Assembly: GCA_030549775.1 (NCBI GenBank)
Contig: CM060177.1
Coordinates: forward strand, 53,012,638 to 53,076,637
Reading direction: 5' to 3'
Source of the DNA: Tamarix chinensis
Lineage: Eukaryota > Streptophyta > Magnoliopsida > Caryophyllales > Tamaricaceae
Length of the DNA: 64,000 bases
Part shown: piece by piece, positions 24,960-37,030 of the stretch
How positions within the stretch are numbered: position 1 is the stretch's first letter
Layout of the letters: every line of letters begins with the position of its first letter
Made by a program: the position numbers and the translations under genes
Notes under the pieces: model-generated
Seen by the model: only the letters and a program-made list of their open reading frames with translations
Databases searched by the model: none
What the model was told of the DNA's origin: nothing

Positions 24960-27900
24960 AAGTAAACAAAAGAACCCTAATCACATTTTGCATTAGAGAC
25001 TACCATGATGAAGTGTTATGTGATGTTTTGCCTATGGATGCTTGTGGTTTACTTTTAGGAAGACCATGGCAATATGATAGAAAAGCAACTCATGATGGAG
25101 TAACTAATGAATATGTGGTAAAAAAAGGAAAACAATTGTATAAATTGACACCATCTCTATGTGATCATGTGCCTTTAAGTGATGTTAAAAAGAGATTATT
25201 TTTACATGAAAAGGATATGGAAAAATGCATAGAAGAACAAGGAATTTTCTATGCTTTAGTTGCTAAAGATTCTAAACTTGGGGAGCAACAAATTGAAAAT
25301 CCTAATCTAACTAAGCTGCTTGACGATTATTATGATGTATTTCCTAACAATTTACCTCTTGGATTACCACCTAAAAAAGGTATAGAACATGCTATTGATC
25401 TTATTCTTAGAATACCTCTTCCAAATAAACCTGCTTATAGATGTAACTCAGAGGAAGCTAAGGAATTACAAAAACGAATCCAAGAGCATATGGATAAAGG
25501 ATTTGTGAGAGAAAGTATGAGTCCTTATAGTGTTCCTACTTTACTAGTACCTAAAAAGGATGGTACTTGGAGTATGTGTATAGATTCGAGGGTAGTGAAT
25601 AACCTTACTATCAAATATCATTTTCCTATGCCTAGGTTAGATGATATGCTAGATGAACTTTATGGAGCAAAAGTATTTTCCAAAATTGATTTAAGAAGTG
25701 GTTATCATCAACTAAGGATTAGAGATGGAGATGAGTGGAAAATTGCTTTTAAAACTAAATATGGTCTCTATGAGTGGATGGTTATGCCTTTTGGGTTATG
25801 TAATGCATCTAGCTCATTCATGAGACTTATAAATGAAGTTCTCCAACCTTTCCTTGGTGATTTTATTTTTTTATATTTTGATGATATTCTTGTGTATAGT
25901 AAAAATGGGCATGATCACCTAGTGCATTTGAGGAAATTGTTTGATAAGCTAAGGGAAGCTAAACTTTATGGAAAACTTGAGAAGTGTGACTTTATGCTTC
26001 CAAGTGTAGTTTTCCTAGGCTATATTTTTAGTGGTGATGGTATTAAAGTGGATCCTAATAAGATTAGAGCTATACAAGAATGGCATATCCCTAAAAATGT
26101 TCATAATGTGAGAAGTTTTCATGGGTTAACTAGTTTTTATAGAAGATTCATTAAGGATTTTTCCACTATAGATATACCTATTACACAACACATGAAAAAT
26201 GATGAATTTTTTGGGGACAAGAAGCTACTCATGCTTTTGATACCTTCAAAACAAAAATTTGCAATGCTCCAGTTTTATCTCTACCCAACTTTGACCTTCT
26301 TTTCGAAGTAACTCGTGATGCTAGTGGAGTTAGAATAGGAGGTATACTCTCACAGGAAAAGAAAACTATAGCATTCTTCTCTAAAAAATTGAATGGAGCC
26401 AAACTTAACTATTCGACTTATGACAAGGAATTCTTTTCCATTATATGGAGCTTAGAGACATGGAGTCATTATCTGAGACCAAAATCCTTTGTGTTACACT
26501 CGGATCATGAGAGTTTAAAATACTTACATGGTCAAAAGAAAGTTAATCCGAAACATGCAAAGTGGGTGAGTTTCTTATAGTTCTTTGTGTTCTCTGTCAA
26601 ACATTCAGATAGAAAATAAACTGTAGTAGTCGATGCTCTTTCTCATAGATCTACATTACTTGTTATGATGGATGCCAACATCTTAGGTTTTGAAATGTTA
26701 AAAGAATAGTATCCTAAAGATGAATATTTTAACGATATATTCAGTGGAGGTAAAGAAAGTGGATACCATGGTAATTATGTCATACAAGATGGATTTTTGT
26801 TTAGACTAAATAAACTTTGTATTCCTAGATCTAGTATTCGAGACTTACTAATTAAAGAAATACATAAAGGTAGCATTGTAGGACATTTTGGTATACATAA
26901 GACTATGGAATTGTTACAAGAAAATTTCTATTGGCCACGAATGGTTAAACATGTACAAGCTATGACAAGTAGATGTTCTACATGTCAAAAATGTAGGAGT
27001 TACTTTCATAAAGGCTTATACACACCTTTACCAGTTCCTGATAAACCATGAGAAGGAGTTAGTGTGGACTTTATCCTAGGGTTACCATGAACACAACGTG
27101 GTAAATATTCTATTCTTGTGGTAGAAGATAGATTTTATAAAATGGCTCATTTTATTCTATGTAATAAAACCGATGATGCCATGCATGTTGCTGACTTGTA
27201 TTTTTGAGATATTGTTAAACTTCATGGTGTGCCTAAAAGTATTGTCTCAGATCGGGATGTCAAGTTTATGAGTTATTTTGGAAAACTTTGTGGCATATGC
27301 TTGGTAATAAATTGTTATTTAGCACTTCACATAATCTACAAACCGATGGTCAAATTGAGGTAACTAATCAAACTCTTGGTACCTTATTAAGAGGTTTGGT
27401 TAATAAAAGTATTAAAGATTGGGATGTTAAGTTAGCTCATGCAGAGTTTTCTTACAATCAATGGAGTGAATCCACACATGCCAATCAATATTATTCCTGT
27501 AAAGAAAGGTGAATTACACAATTATGAGGCCGAGGATAGAGTTAAATTCTTTCAACTGCTTCATCAGAAAATAAAGACCAATATTAAAAAAGCTAATGCT
27601 AAGTATAAAGCTCAAGCAAATAAGTATAGAACCCCACAGGTATTTTATCCTGGTGACTTAGTTTTGTTACATTTGAGTAAAGAAAGATTTCCTAATTTAA
27701 GTAAAAATAAACTAATGCTAAGAGATGACAGACCTTTTAAAATACTAAGAAATTTTGGGGATAATGCTTATGAACTTGAAGTTCTAGATCATTATGGTGG
27801 AATTTCAAGAACTTTTAATATTGGTGATTTGTCTCCTTATTATACTGATGATAATTTGAGGACAAATTCTTCTCAACTTGGGGAGAATGATGCAGGTGAA

Positions 27901-28092
27901 TCTAATGATTCTCATATTTCAAATGATTCTCAAGGTAAGAAAGAATTAGCCTTCTTAAGAATGGAGCCAATCATTTTAAATGTTCTTGATAATATTTCTA
28001 TACTTGGTATTGAAAAAGATTTAAGATATTCTTGCAGGCATATTACATATTTTCAAGGAGAAGAAGTTAATACACAAAAAAAAAAGACTTAA
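24960..28092 (+). pseudogene. Chromovirus pol: protease end, reverse transcriptase, RNase H, integrase
   Basis: The open part 25013-26311 begins inside the protease tail (DVLPMDACGLLLGRPW) and covers reverse transcriptase: VPTLLVPKKDGTWSMCIDSR, FSKIDLRSGYHQLRI, then YFDDILVYS with the catalytic Asp pair. A frameshift near 26207 leads to RNase H ([31 protein letters not shown]). Integrase shows a zinc site (GHFGIHKT, CSTCQKC at 26881-26995), [17 protein letters not shown] and [12 protein letters not shown]. Frameshifts near 27275 and 27470, and stops near 26578, 26621, 26707, 27048, 27088 and 27205, break it. The C-terminal domain (27533-28092) reads past the polypurine tract into the 3' LTR. 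No gag is present, so the copy cannot act alone. Confidence 0.85.
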
Positions 28093-28410
28093 AGTGTACA
28101 AGCATTAAAAGCATGCAAGGCTAAGGCATACATGGGATGACACTACAATATGATATAGTGATGTTATCATTAGTTATATTAAACTTGTTGTAAACCCTAA
28201 GTGTATTTTATGTAAGCTAGGGTTTTGTTGTAATTTCATGTATGTACCATAGTTGATTGTGTGTCTTTGTAATGTTAGTCATTAATATCATTTAAATGAT
28301 GATATTATGAGTAATATTTGGTATTATATGGCCTTAATTCAAGTGAGTTAAGGTAGCATGAATTAAGAGAGACAACTGGCTGGTTTAGGCCCATTATGTC
28401 GGTTGATGCC

Positions 28411-28420
28411 TATATATATA
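28411..28420 (+). promoter_or_regulatory. TATA box of the CRM-like LTR
   Basis: GCCTATATATATACTTCC; the counterpart in the minus-strand copy is near 40358-40368. Confidence 0.55.
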
Positions 28421-28559
28421 CTTCCTTATACACGCATGAAAGGGAGCTTAATAATAGAATTTTAAACACAAAAGTTTTGAGCCTTTGCTTGTGTTTTTAC
28501 CCTTTTTTTTAGTCCCTTCTAGATTGAAGAATTAACTAGGGTTAATCTTCATTTTAGGC

Positions 28560-28586
28560 CTTCGAATGTGCATTCAACATTCGAAG
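28560..28586. other. Perfect 10-bp inverted repeat in the LTR
   Basis: CTTCGAATGT, loop GCATTCA, ACATTCGAAG, about 140 bp after the TATA box. It is not kept in the copy at 40033-40915. Confidence 0.7.
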
Positions 28587-28746
28587 AAACACTATCATTC
28601 AAACCTACAATATACTTCAAGTTTAACAGCATTAAACCGAAGCATTTTCTTTCAATTTCAACCTGCCATCATTTGGAATAATAGATGATAGATCTTGCGC
28701 TTCATCCTCCACTTTGATCCACATCAAGGAATATTTTGGGTTGTTA

Positions 28747-29200
28747 GGAAAACTATAAAAAAAAAACCTAACTGGTGAGGCACCTTGCAATCTGGCTTTT
28801 AGATCTAAAGTAGTTATCTCGACAGAGAAAGAGACACGGTTATAAAGAACCAGCCATTATAATCCCAAAGATAATGAAGAATCTCTAAGTATTAAGAAGG
28901 ATTTGTTTGAAGAGTGAAAATATTTAATTTAATTTTGAATATCTAAATATAGGTAGTAAGTTGCTAATAAAGTAGGAAAAAAATCAAGCCTATACTACTA
29001 AAAGGAGGAGATTAGGTGTTGAGAAAGGAAGAGTTCCAAACAAGTGATTATTAGGGCACATTAATAGCTAAGTGGGAAGATCCATATCATCTTATGGAAC
29101 AAGTGGGGTCAACCGCTAGCATATTAGTTGATAAATATGGGAGATATCTAGCAAATTCTTAAAATGACAAAATTTTGAGAAAATATTATTTGAAACATTG
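28747..29200 (+). pseudogene. Tat integrase C-terminal part, broken
   Basis: Frames read LTGEAPCNLAFRSKVV, RTSHYNPKDNEESL, VLRKEEFQTSDY and AKWEDPYHLMEQV, ending SILVDKYGRYLANS near 29160. This order is the normal end of a Tat-lineage integrase and continues from 24787. Confidence 0.75.
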
Positions 29201-29325
29201 ATTTTATTTTGATATAGCACTAATCTTTATAATATTTAAATTCAATTACTTTTGTTTATCTACTAATGATAGAAAAAGATTGAACATTTTTATTTACTAA
29301 TGTGTGTGAAACATGGTCTTGTAGT

Positions 29326-29660
29326 AAATACATAAGCCCTCTAACAAAAAGGCTTTTAGCAAATTCTTATTTGTAAATCTCTAACAAAAGTTCAATATGT
29401 AAGCCCTCAAAGAAAGAGGAAGCCAATAATCATTGAATACATAGGACCAGAAACAAATAGGTCATCAACAATCATTTAATATGTAATCCCTCAAGCAAAG
29501 AGGTTGTCAGCTAACATTCAATAAGTAAACCCTTAAACAAAGAAGCCGTCAGCAAATGATTTATACATAAGCCCTAAGAAAGAAAAGAAAATAGGTTGTT
29601 TGCAAACATTTAATATATAAGGTCTCCATTAGCTAAGCTCTATTTGTAAGCCTTCACTAA
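29326..29660 (+). repeat. Degenerate tandem repeat in the Tat 3' region
   Basis: About 40-46-bp units around ATAAGCCCTCAAACAAAGAGG followed by GTCAGCAAACATTCAATA-like sequence, six or so copies. Tat elements are known for tandem repeats between pol and the 3' LTR. Confidence 0.7.
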
Positions 29661-30589
29661 GCTAGTTGAGTATTAAATATGGGCATACATGGGGAGATGA
29701 AATTATCTAAAAAAGCTTTCACGGACCGATCTCAAGGCTCAACATATAAGCCCTTAAATACCAAGATTTGAATGAGGGCATACTTGGTGGTAGGAACAAA
29801 CTCAATACTCAATACATATGGCCTTAACGATGCTATAATTAAAGATAGGAACACTTGGTGAGATGAAAGATAGATTTTCTTTCACCCATTAAGCCTGTAG
29901 GGCGTACTTGGTGAAGATGAAAGAGAAAATCACTTTCAATAGCTAATATTAGGATGTTAAGATGTTTCTTTGCTCAAGGTACTAACTCTATTGAGTCAAT
30001 AGGCACAACCAATAACTTTTTAGCTTAGGTAAGCCAAGGCTCCTATAGTGTGTTTCTCAATAAAGGTGTTAAGGCCACTGAGCCCATAGTAAGGGGTCTG
30101 GTTGGTCAATTTAGTCTAATCAATTAATGGTGAATATATTAAACCTTAATTTGGTTTGGTACCATAAAAGTAAAATAAAAGTTCAAATTTTGTGTCTTAT
30201 GGATCTTCCTTCTTTGTATCACAAACATTACAGCAAAGAGGTCATATTAAGTATTTGGTCTTAGTATTCTAGTAGTTGAATGTTCGAGCCCTCTTGTTAT
30301 GGCATGTTATTTTCATCTTAGAGTCAATATTCAAATATATATGGAGTAATACATATAAAATAGTAGAAGAAGGTTATTTCATATAAGAAGATGTTTACAT
30401 ATTACATAAAAAAATTATCCACGTCATATTTGCTGTCATACATGCCTAGCTCTACACTGCCAAACTCCATCTCTCTAGAATCCTTATGAATAGGAATACA
30501 CTCCAAATATTTACCTTTATGCAATTTATCATTACCTTTATTTAGTTAATTTCACTTAGCTAAGAATTTAAATTAACCATATGTGACAA
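29661..30589 (+). other. Tat 3' untranslated sequence
   Basis: Contains loose repeats of GGGCATACTTGGTGAGATGAA type (29690-29940). No gene or RNA gene seen. Confidence 0.5.
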
Positions 30590-31150
30590 AGGCACCATAA
30601 TCATGTAATTGTGATTTAAGCTATTTATCATAATGAGGAAACTCTTCGCTTATTAGATAGTCGTCTATAACTTCACTAGTATGCTTTAGTTTGTTGATAG
30701 TAATAGCTTTCTCAACATGCTCATCTATATCTTTTTGATATGTTTTAACTTGGCACTATCCCTTGAACAATTTCTTTATGAGAATTTCAAGTTCCATGTT
30801 ATAGGCTAGATACTTGTCACTAACCTTCTTCTTTAGGTGTTCACCCTCCCTATATTACACTTTTTTTTCTTATCATTTTTAACCTTGTTAGAAAGGATTT
30901 ATTTCTCCATATAATCATCTCTAAGTGTGTTGGCATACTTCCTCGCCATCTATGCATCACAACCTATTTTTTTCTTTAAGAAAGATAGTTGATCAATAAA
31001 GATCTTCTCCTTATAAAGGTCATGCTCTAGATGGGTAGTTTTATATTTCCATAGTCTAAACTCATCTTATAATGCTCACTTTTCCCTTTCATGGTTCTCT
31101 TCTAAGTTGGCATTTTGAGCTTGAAGAAACTCCATATCAATTGATGTATT
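30590..31150 (-). pseudogene. Broken antisense ORF with coiled-coil-like composition
   Basis: Read on the minus strand, about 31120 down to 30860 gives DMEFLQAQNANLEENHEREK, EFRLWKYKTTHLEHDLYKEK and IFIDQLSFLKKK with few stops: rich in Glu, Lys and Leu with heptad-like spacing. Some Tat-lineage elements carry an additional ORF, often antisense, between pol and the 3' LTR, and position and orientation fit that. I do not recognise a domain and assign no function. Further down it dissolves into stops. Confidence 0.45.
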
Positions 31151-31455
31151 GTTTAATTTTCTCTATTTAAATTCTAACTAATACACTTTAGCCTTGAGGA
31201 CCTTCTTGGCTTTTATGGCCTTGAAATATATAATTAGTATTGTTTAATTTGCTCTATTTAACTTCTAACTGATACACTTTAGCCTTGAGGACCTTCTTAG
31301 CTTTTAAGGCCTTGAAATATATGATTTGTATTGTTTGATTTTCTCTATTTAACTTCTAATTGATACACTTTAGCCTTGAGGAACTTCTTGGCTTTTAAGG
31401 CCTTGAAATATATGATTAGTATTGTTTAATTTGCTCTATTTAACTTCTAACTTAT
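31148..31455. repeat. 91-bp tandem repeat, three and a half copies
   Basis: TTAGCCTTGAGGACCTTCTT recurs at about 31189, 31280 and 31371. Units differ by a few bases. It overlaps the upstream part of the antisense ORF, but 91 is not a multiple of three, so each unit shifts the frame. Confidence 0.85.
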
Positions 31456-34110
31456 GCACCCAATACTATCATCTAGTGGAATGAATCTAATACCTCTTAG
31501 GGTAGAATAATTCTAAGCCACTATTCTTAACTAGGTGGAATAGTCTCAAGCACCTCTTAGGGATGACACACCTAAGCCACTATTATCATTCGATACAACT
31601 GATTCCAACACCTCAGTTCTGACTCACGTAATCTTCCACACTAAATCATTAATATCTTATCTATTATGTAATTCACCTCAATCTATATACTTATTCATGA
31701 TGAGCATAAGGCCCCATTATTCTTAGATGTAATGAACTAAATTACCTCTAAAAAAACGCACCTGAGCCACTATTATCTTCCAGTGGAACATATCCAACAC
31801 CTCTTATGGCAAAATGCACTTGAGCTACTATTATCATCTAGTGGAGCGAATCTAAAAACAACTTGGCCCAACTCATATGATCATTCATTTTAAATGATTA
31901 ATTTATTACTCATGATTGATTAAAATTTACATAATACATTGAAAGTAGGTAAGCATATCAAGAAGACCATAAGGTCGTTCCCTAGAGTTAAGATCCCTAT
32001 ATTTTTCCAAAACCCTACTTTCACACTTTTATCATAACTATTATTCTGTTACTCTTTTGATCACCATAATTAGTACCACTTCCTAAATTATTATCCTTAT
32101 CAAAATAATTGAATTTCAAGGCCTAACTCTAAGGCCTTTCACATGCAATAATAACTCTATCCCAAAAGTTACCACTCCTAAAGCTTATAAACTGTAATTT
32201 CCCAAATATGTTGTCACTTTTCCTATAGAGCTCAAACAAATACCATATTCAATATATATTCTCAAAACACTAATATTAAAAACATATACCTATTTTATGT
32301 TCCAACTTTAGAGTTTCACACATGTGATAATATCCTCCTTACTTTTGTATTACTATTTCCAAATCAAACCATTTTCGTACTTTATCAACTTATATCTTTC
32401 AAATCTACTCTAAAAACTTCATATAGATTACTTAGCACGTTTTATATGATATAAAACCTTATAATATGATGATTCTCAAATCCAACCCATGTTTACTAAA
32501 ATATCTTTATCAATAAAAAAACCCTTATTTCAAGAAAAATTTATGTGTTAACATGATTTCCAAATCCACATTGTTCTTTCTAGGCCTTATCATATTCATT
32601 TCACATTCATCATACCATTAATAAACCCATGATACATCCATATTTCACATCGAGTGATTTTCCACTTAAAAGAACAATGCCACATGGTCTTTACTTTCTC
32701 ACTTCCTATCATATAATATTAACTTCATATCATAGTATCAAAAGTCATATATTAATTGGCATAATCACAATAACATGGTACAACACAAATTCATACATAA
32801 CACTTAGCAATAATGAACCCTAGACTATGGCATTTATTCATTCAGAAATAACTTCAGTCTCTGGGTGTGTAAATCCTATTCCACCTCTTCCAAAATCATG
32901 GTGAAATCACCTAAGAAAATTATAATAAAATACCATTAGGATGAAACAACATCAGTAAGGAAATGTTTAAGGAAATGGAAAGGCAAAAGAAGGGAGAAAC
33001 TAAACCAAGTAACATGATGTTTGGGAAAAAAACTTGCACATCTAAACAAAGGGGAAATGATAGGTTGTGTCATGCGATGGTGGAGCAATGACACAAACTA
33101 TCATTACTATGGGGGTGCAACAGTGGTGGAGGAAAAAATAAGGATAGATAGTGTTCATAGGTAGGAGTTAAAGGGTGGTGGTGTGGTGTGGTTGGAGAGG
33201 CCGAAGGATAAAGGGTGAGATGTTTTTGGATATGCCAAAGAGGAGGGAGTTAAGCTTCGGTTGAAGATGTAGAAGGGGGGTTTTGAGTTGTAGTGAAAGA
33301 TGCTATAGGAAAGAAAGGGAAAAGAAAAGAAGATGGTTTCCATGGAGGTAGTTGAAAAATGAGGGGACAATGGCTATTTTGGTTGGTGGTTGGGAGTGAT
33401 GCTTGACTAGGATGGCCAAAAAAGAGGGGTAAGAAATGGTGATAATGGGAGAAGGTGGTAAGGGAGAAATGGAAAAGGCTATTGGTGGTTGTGTTGGTGT
33501 CTCTGTTGGGCTTAGCATTGGTGGGATTTTGGGGCTCTTTTGAGACGACAAGGAGGTGGTGAAGAAGGGAGACGATGTGCTATTATTATAGAAATAGAAA
33601 AGGAGAGAAGAGATGATGGTTGGGTATTTAATGTTGGACATTTATATATATATATATACTTACACATGTAGATGAGAGATGAGAGGAGGTAGTGAGGTAC
33701 AGTAGTTAAAGGAAAAATTCAACATCAACACATATTCGTCATAGTAGGGAGTTGATGGATGAGAGTAGGGGATTATTTGGGAAATGGTAGGGGAGTGATG
33801 GGGTGTGTAAGTATTATATGTGGACAATGTTTCATGCAAGGAGAAGGGGAAAAAGGAAAAGGAGAGGGAGTCACTGAAAGGGGAAAGACGAGAAAAATGA
33901 AAGAGGGAAAAGAAATATGGAGATTAATATGTTTAGTTTTTTATTAGAATAAGATTAGGATATTAGGATAGTTTAATAATATATAAGTCAGGATTTTGTT
34001 AAATTCCAAGCTTAGAGAATTAAGGTAAGAAATATAATTTTTTGAAGATTAAGATTAGGTTATAAGATAAATAAATTGGGTTAGGGTTAGCTAAAATCTA
34101 GGGTATTACA
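31456..34110 (-). mobile_element. Tekay/Del 3' LTR fragment, minus strand
   Basis: The right end TAGGGTATTACA (34099-34110) is the 5' end of the LTR on the minus strand (TGTAATACCCTA). The left side begins inside the reversed CCGGTCCACCGG block (31460-31860), so the 3' terminus and stem-loop are lost. 33120-33640 is the purine-rich mirror of the CT-rich block. A TATATA run lies at 33646-33658. ORFs at 32629-32823, 33155-33370 and 33303-33641 look like chance products of composition. Confidence 0.7.
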
Positions 34111-34180
34111 TCACTACTCCCTTAAGAAAGACTTCATCCACGAAGTCAAGAAGTTGAGGCTAGGGAAGAAGAGAGAAAGG
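34111..34180 (-). other. Internal 3' end of a Tekay/Del element with polypurine tract
   Basis: On the minus strand: TTGACTTCGTGGATGAAGTC, then TTCTTAAGGGAGTAG, directly before the LTR start. A TTCG..GACGAAG motif followed by TTAAGGGGG is the familiar junction of Tekay/Del elements, so this ties the TGTAATACCCC LTR family to that lineage. Confidence 0.65.
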
Positions 34181-34329
34181 AGGTAAAAGAAGGTGATATC
34201 GGTAGCTAACTCTATTAGAGTTTCTATTATACTACAAGGGACTACCCCCTAAAAAGAGCAAGAACCTAAAACCAAACGCACCTGATCCAAATATTTTAGG
34301 GTGTAACTCGCCCATGTCCTTCTCGATAA
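34181..34329 (-). other. Unassigned junction between Tekay and Athila fragments
   Basis: Short stretch with stops in all frames. It may be Tekay 3' internal sequence, but I cannot place it. Confidence 0.3.
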
Positions 34330-34536
34330 GTATAGTTAAGCATTTACCTCACAATATCAATCAATATCAAATTGCTTTGCACCTTTTTTAAAATATCTTG
34401 AAATTTAGAAAATTGTGCATCTAGCTTACTCTGGACTATCCTTCCCATTAATGGAGGAGGTACATACGGTTTTATTTCTTGAAATGAAGGCATAGTTGCC
34501 TCTTCTTGTGACTTAGACACTAATTCAAGAGTTTTC
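34330..34536 (-). pseudogene. Athila gag, 3' part (minus strand), broken
   Basis: The minus strand reads LELVSKSQEEATMPSFQEIK, PYVPPPLMGRIVQSK and AQFSKFQDILKKVQ, the proline-rich linker and the segment before protease in Athila Gag. It continues from 55335 once the nest 34537-55334 is removed. It stops matching near 34330, where it abuts the Tekay fragment, so protease and pol are missing. Confidence 0.75.
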
Positions 34537-35305
34537 TATAATACCTCACATTTTTGTAAGTTGGTTGAATGCAAAATTATGCCAATTTTGGGCCTTTGAT
34601 TTTGATCTGATGTTATGATTTGGTTTGGGACAATGTTTGATTAGAAATAATTTGAAATATGAATTTTAATGAGTTTTGTAGGCGAACCAATTGACTAGTT
34701 CCATGAATTGATTGACAGGCTTGTCATTTCAGCAAATTTGAGTTCTTTGACTAAAACGATAGAATCGTTGGCGAAAATCAATCGACTACTAGTAGAATAA
34801 TCAAATGGTAGACCCAAACCCATCAACTGGCTTATCAATCTAATCATGTTTTTTTAGCTTCATTTTTTCTAAAAAATCCCTTACACTAAAATAGAACCTT
34901 ACCAACCCATGATAATTTTTTCCTACGACATTTCTAACCGTTTTCATGATACATTTAGCCCAAAATATTTCCTTGAATTGATCCGAAGGTTTATTGGTAC
35001 CATAGAGAGGGAGAGATAACTTTAGCATTGTCTTATTCCTCCTCTCTTCCCTGCGTGATTCTGAGATTGAATGCTTCAATCTTAAGGACAATACTCAACA
35101 ATTGGAAGATTTCTTTTACGCTGATGTTCCATTCCTCTATTCGTGTATGCTAAATCAGTTCTAATTAACCTAAATTCTTTAGATATACTATTTGAGATCT
35201 AGAGATAAGGTTAGCAAATCCTAGATAAGATATGTTTGTTTCACGCAAATTCAAATGGTCAATGGTAGGGTTTCAAGTTGATTCTAGAACCCTTGATTAG
35301 TTGGC

Positions 35306-35313
35306 TATAAATA
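35306..35313 (+). promoter_or_regulatory. LTR promoter TATA box
   Basis: GGCTATAAATACCCTC, about 770 bp into the unit; same core as 15239 and 43522. Confidence 0.6.
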
Positions 35314-35944
35314 CCCTCAATCATCTTTGTTATACACCTTTCTTTCAACCAATGAATTTTCTAAGTCTTATATTCCCTCTCCTCTTTTTATGCTTTTGAG
35401 CCTTAATAATTAATATCTCACACTCTTTTGATCCTACTTCTAGCTCTCTCCATCAAAAAATGGTTGAGTGGTTCAGTTTAACTCTTTCCTTATTTTTGGC
35501 ATCAAGTTGATATATTATAATTTCCTTTTATTTTTAAGTTTGAAATTTAATGAGGTTTTGGTATAATGTTTGAGTTAATATTTTGGTTTTAAGGTATTTA
35601 AAGTTGAGGATTCTCATAGTTGGAATTTCTAATTTTAAGGGGATTTTTCTTGCATCAAGTAAGTGATTCTTACTTCTAAAATGTTTAGTATGTATTATTG
35701 CATGTTGGGTGTTAACGTTAGTAGATTTTTACATGATGGCATGAATGAATACATTTTGTATGAGAGATTTGGATGATTAGATGGCATGAATTGATTAAAG
35801 AGCGTGAAATTTGGTAAAATAGGACATGATGGTTCCAAGATGAGAAATGCATGTTAATCTAGATAAAAATAGGTGAGACTATGTTGATACATGTTATAAT
35901 GTCATAATGATTTATATGCATGAATCTGCATGAAATCTATGATT

Positions 35945-36240
35945 AGGTGTCATGTTAGGGAAAACTAATCGACTAGTTAGGTTGGTTTAAATTGTTTTGA
36001 GAACAGTTAATTGGTTTACCTAAGCCATCGACTAGTAAACCTATAGAGACCTTGGTCTTGCTTCTACTTAAATGCATCAACTAGTTTGGTAGAACAAATC
36101 AACTAGTCTATGAAGAACTGACTAGTTTACCCAAACTGATTGATTGATTTGATGAAAACATGGTTTAGTTGAGCCAAACCATTTAACTGGTTGGTGCAAC
36201 TAATCAATTGGTTAGGCCAGACTGATCGACTAGTTCGATG
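35945..36240 (+). repeat. Degenerate repeat of ATCGACTAGTTTGG type
   Basis: About ten loose units of 25-40 bp, many with the ACTAGT palindrome or a decayed form. A shorter stretch of the same kind lies at 34685-34850. Confidence 0.65.
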
Positions 36241-36833
36241 GAATACATAATCTGCTTCTTTTGGTTCAATTATGCTTTGGGGTTATGTTTGGAACTATAC
36301 CATGATTATTAATTATATAAAATATAGATTTTATCATGGACTATTGGCTTAACAAAAGGATAAAAATCAATCATATTTTATGGTATAATCTATGAGTAAT
36401 GAAAGGACTAAATGGGTATTACACTTATGATAGGTGATGCTATTGAGAAAAGAGCAATGGCAATTAGTTATGGCTTGAATTAAACAATATGGTGGATATG
36501 AATAATGTTGACCAAGGAAAAATAGAAAACCCATATGATTTATAAAATGGAATGAGAAGGATTAATAAAGAAATTTAACTTGCTTGCTTTGTATAGGCCT
36601 TATATAATCACCTATCTTTATGAATAAAATACTAATCATGTAAAGCAAAAGAAAGTTGAGTTAAGTATGTGTCTGGGTCTGGGTTACACGATCCTCGATT
36701 AACCATTGGATGTTATTTTGCCTTCAGGCTTTGTCTTTGGGAGGGTTCCTATGAGGTCCCCGTGCCTTACCTACTATAGACACTAATGATGTAATAAAGG
36801 GTATCAATATTAAAGGGTTTGGTTGCCTAGGGT

Positions 36834-37030
36834 TGGCTTCGACCTAGACTTATGTCCATATAGGTTGGCTTTGTCTTAGACTTATGTCTATTCTAGTGAT
36901 TGGCTTCGACCTAGACTTATGTCCATATAGGTTGGCTTTGTCTTAGACTTATGTCTATTCTAGTGATTGGCTTTGGGCTAAACTTATGTCTACTTGGTGA
37001 TTGGCTTCTTCCTAGGCTTTATGTCTCTTA
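36834..37030 (+). repeat. Perfect 67-bp tandem duplication within a 33-bp repeat
   Basis: 36834-36900 and 36901-36967 are identical as far as I can read. Each holds two half-units ending AGACTTATGTC. Two more divergent half-units follow to about 37030. Confidence 0.85.

Larger units (their letters stand above)
24788..28746 (+). mobile_element. CRM-like chromovirus with internal deletion, inserted in the Tat element
   Basis: A 5' LTR stub (24788-24912) runs straight into the protease/RT region, so the rest of that LTR, the primer site and gag are missing. The pol region leads into a 3' LTR at 27888-28746. The flanks GGGAA (24783-24787) and GGAAA (28747-28751) could be a 5-bp target duplication with one change. 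Removing the element brings VDELLG near LTGEA, as expected for Tat integrase. It is the least decayed pol region in the window. CRM-like rather than Reina-like is my reading of the 3' structure. Confidence 0.75.
27888..28746 (+). repeat. 3' LTR of the CRM-like element
   Basis: Follows polypurine CTTGGGGAGAA and starts TGATGCAGGTGAATC. The homologous minus-strand copy is at 40033-40915. The pol frame stays open for 68 codons inside it. Confidence 0.75.

Noticed and set aside
29326..29660. Possible CRISPR-like array of direct repeats
   Set aside because: Repeats are degenerate, spacers are not distinct, and the context is a Tat 3' region in a plant genome.
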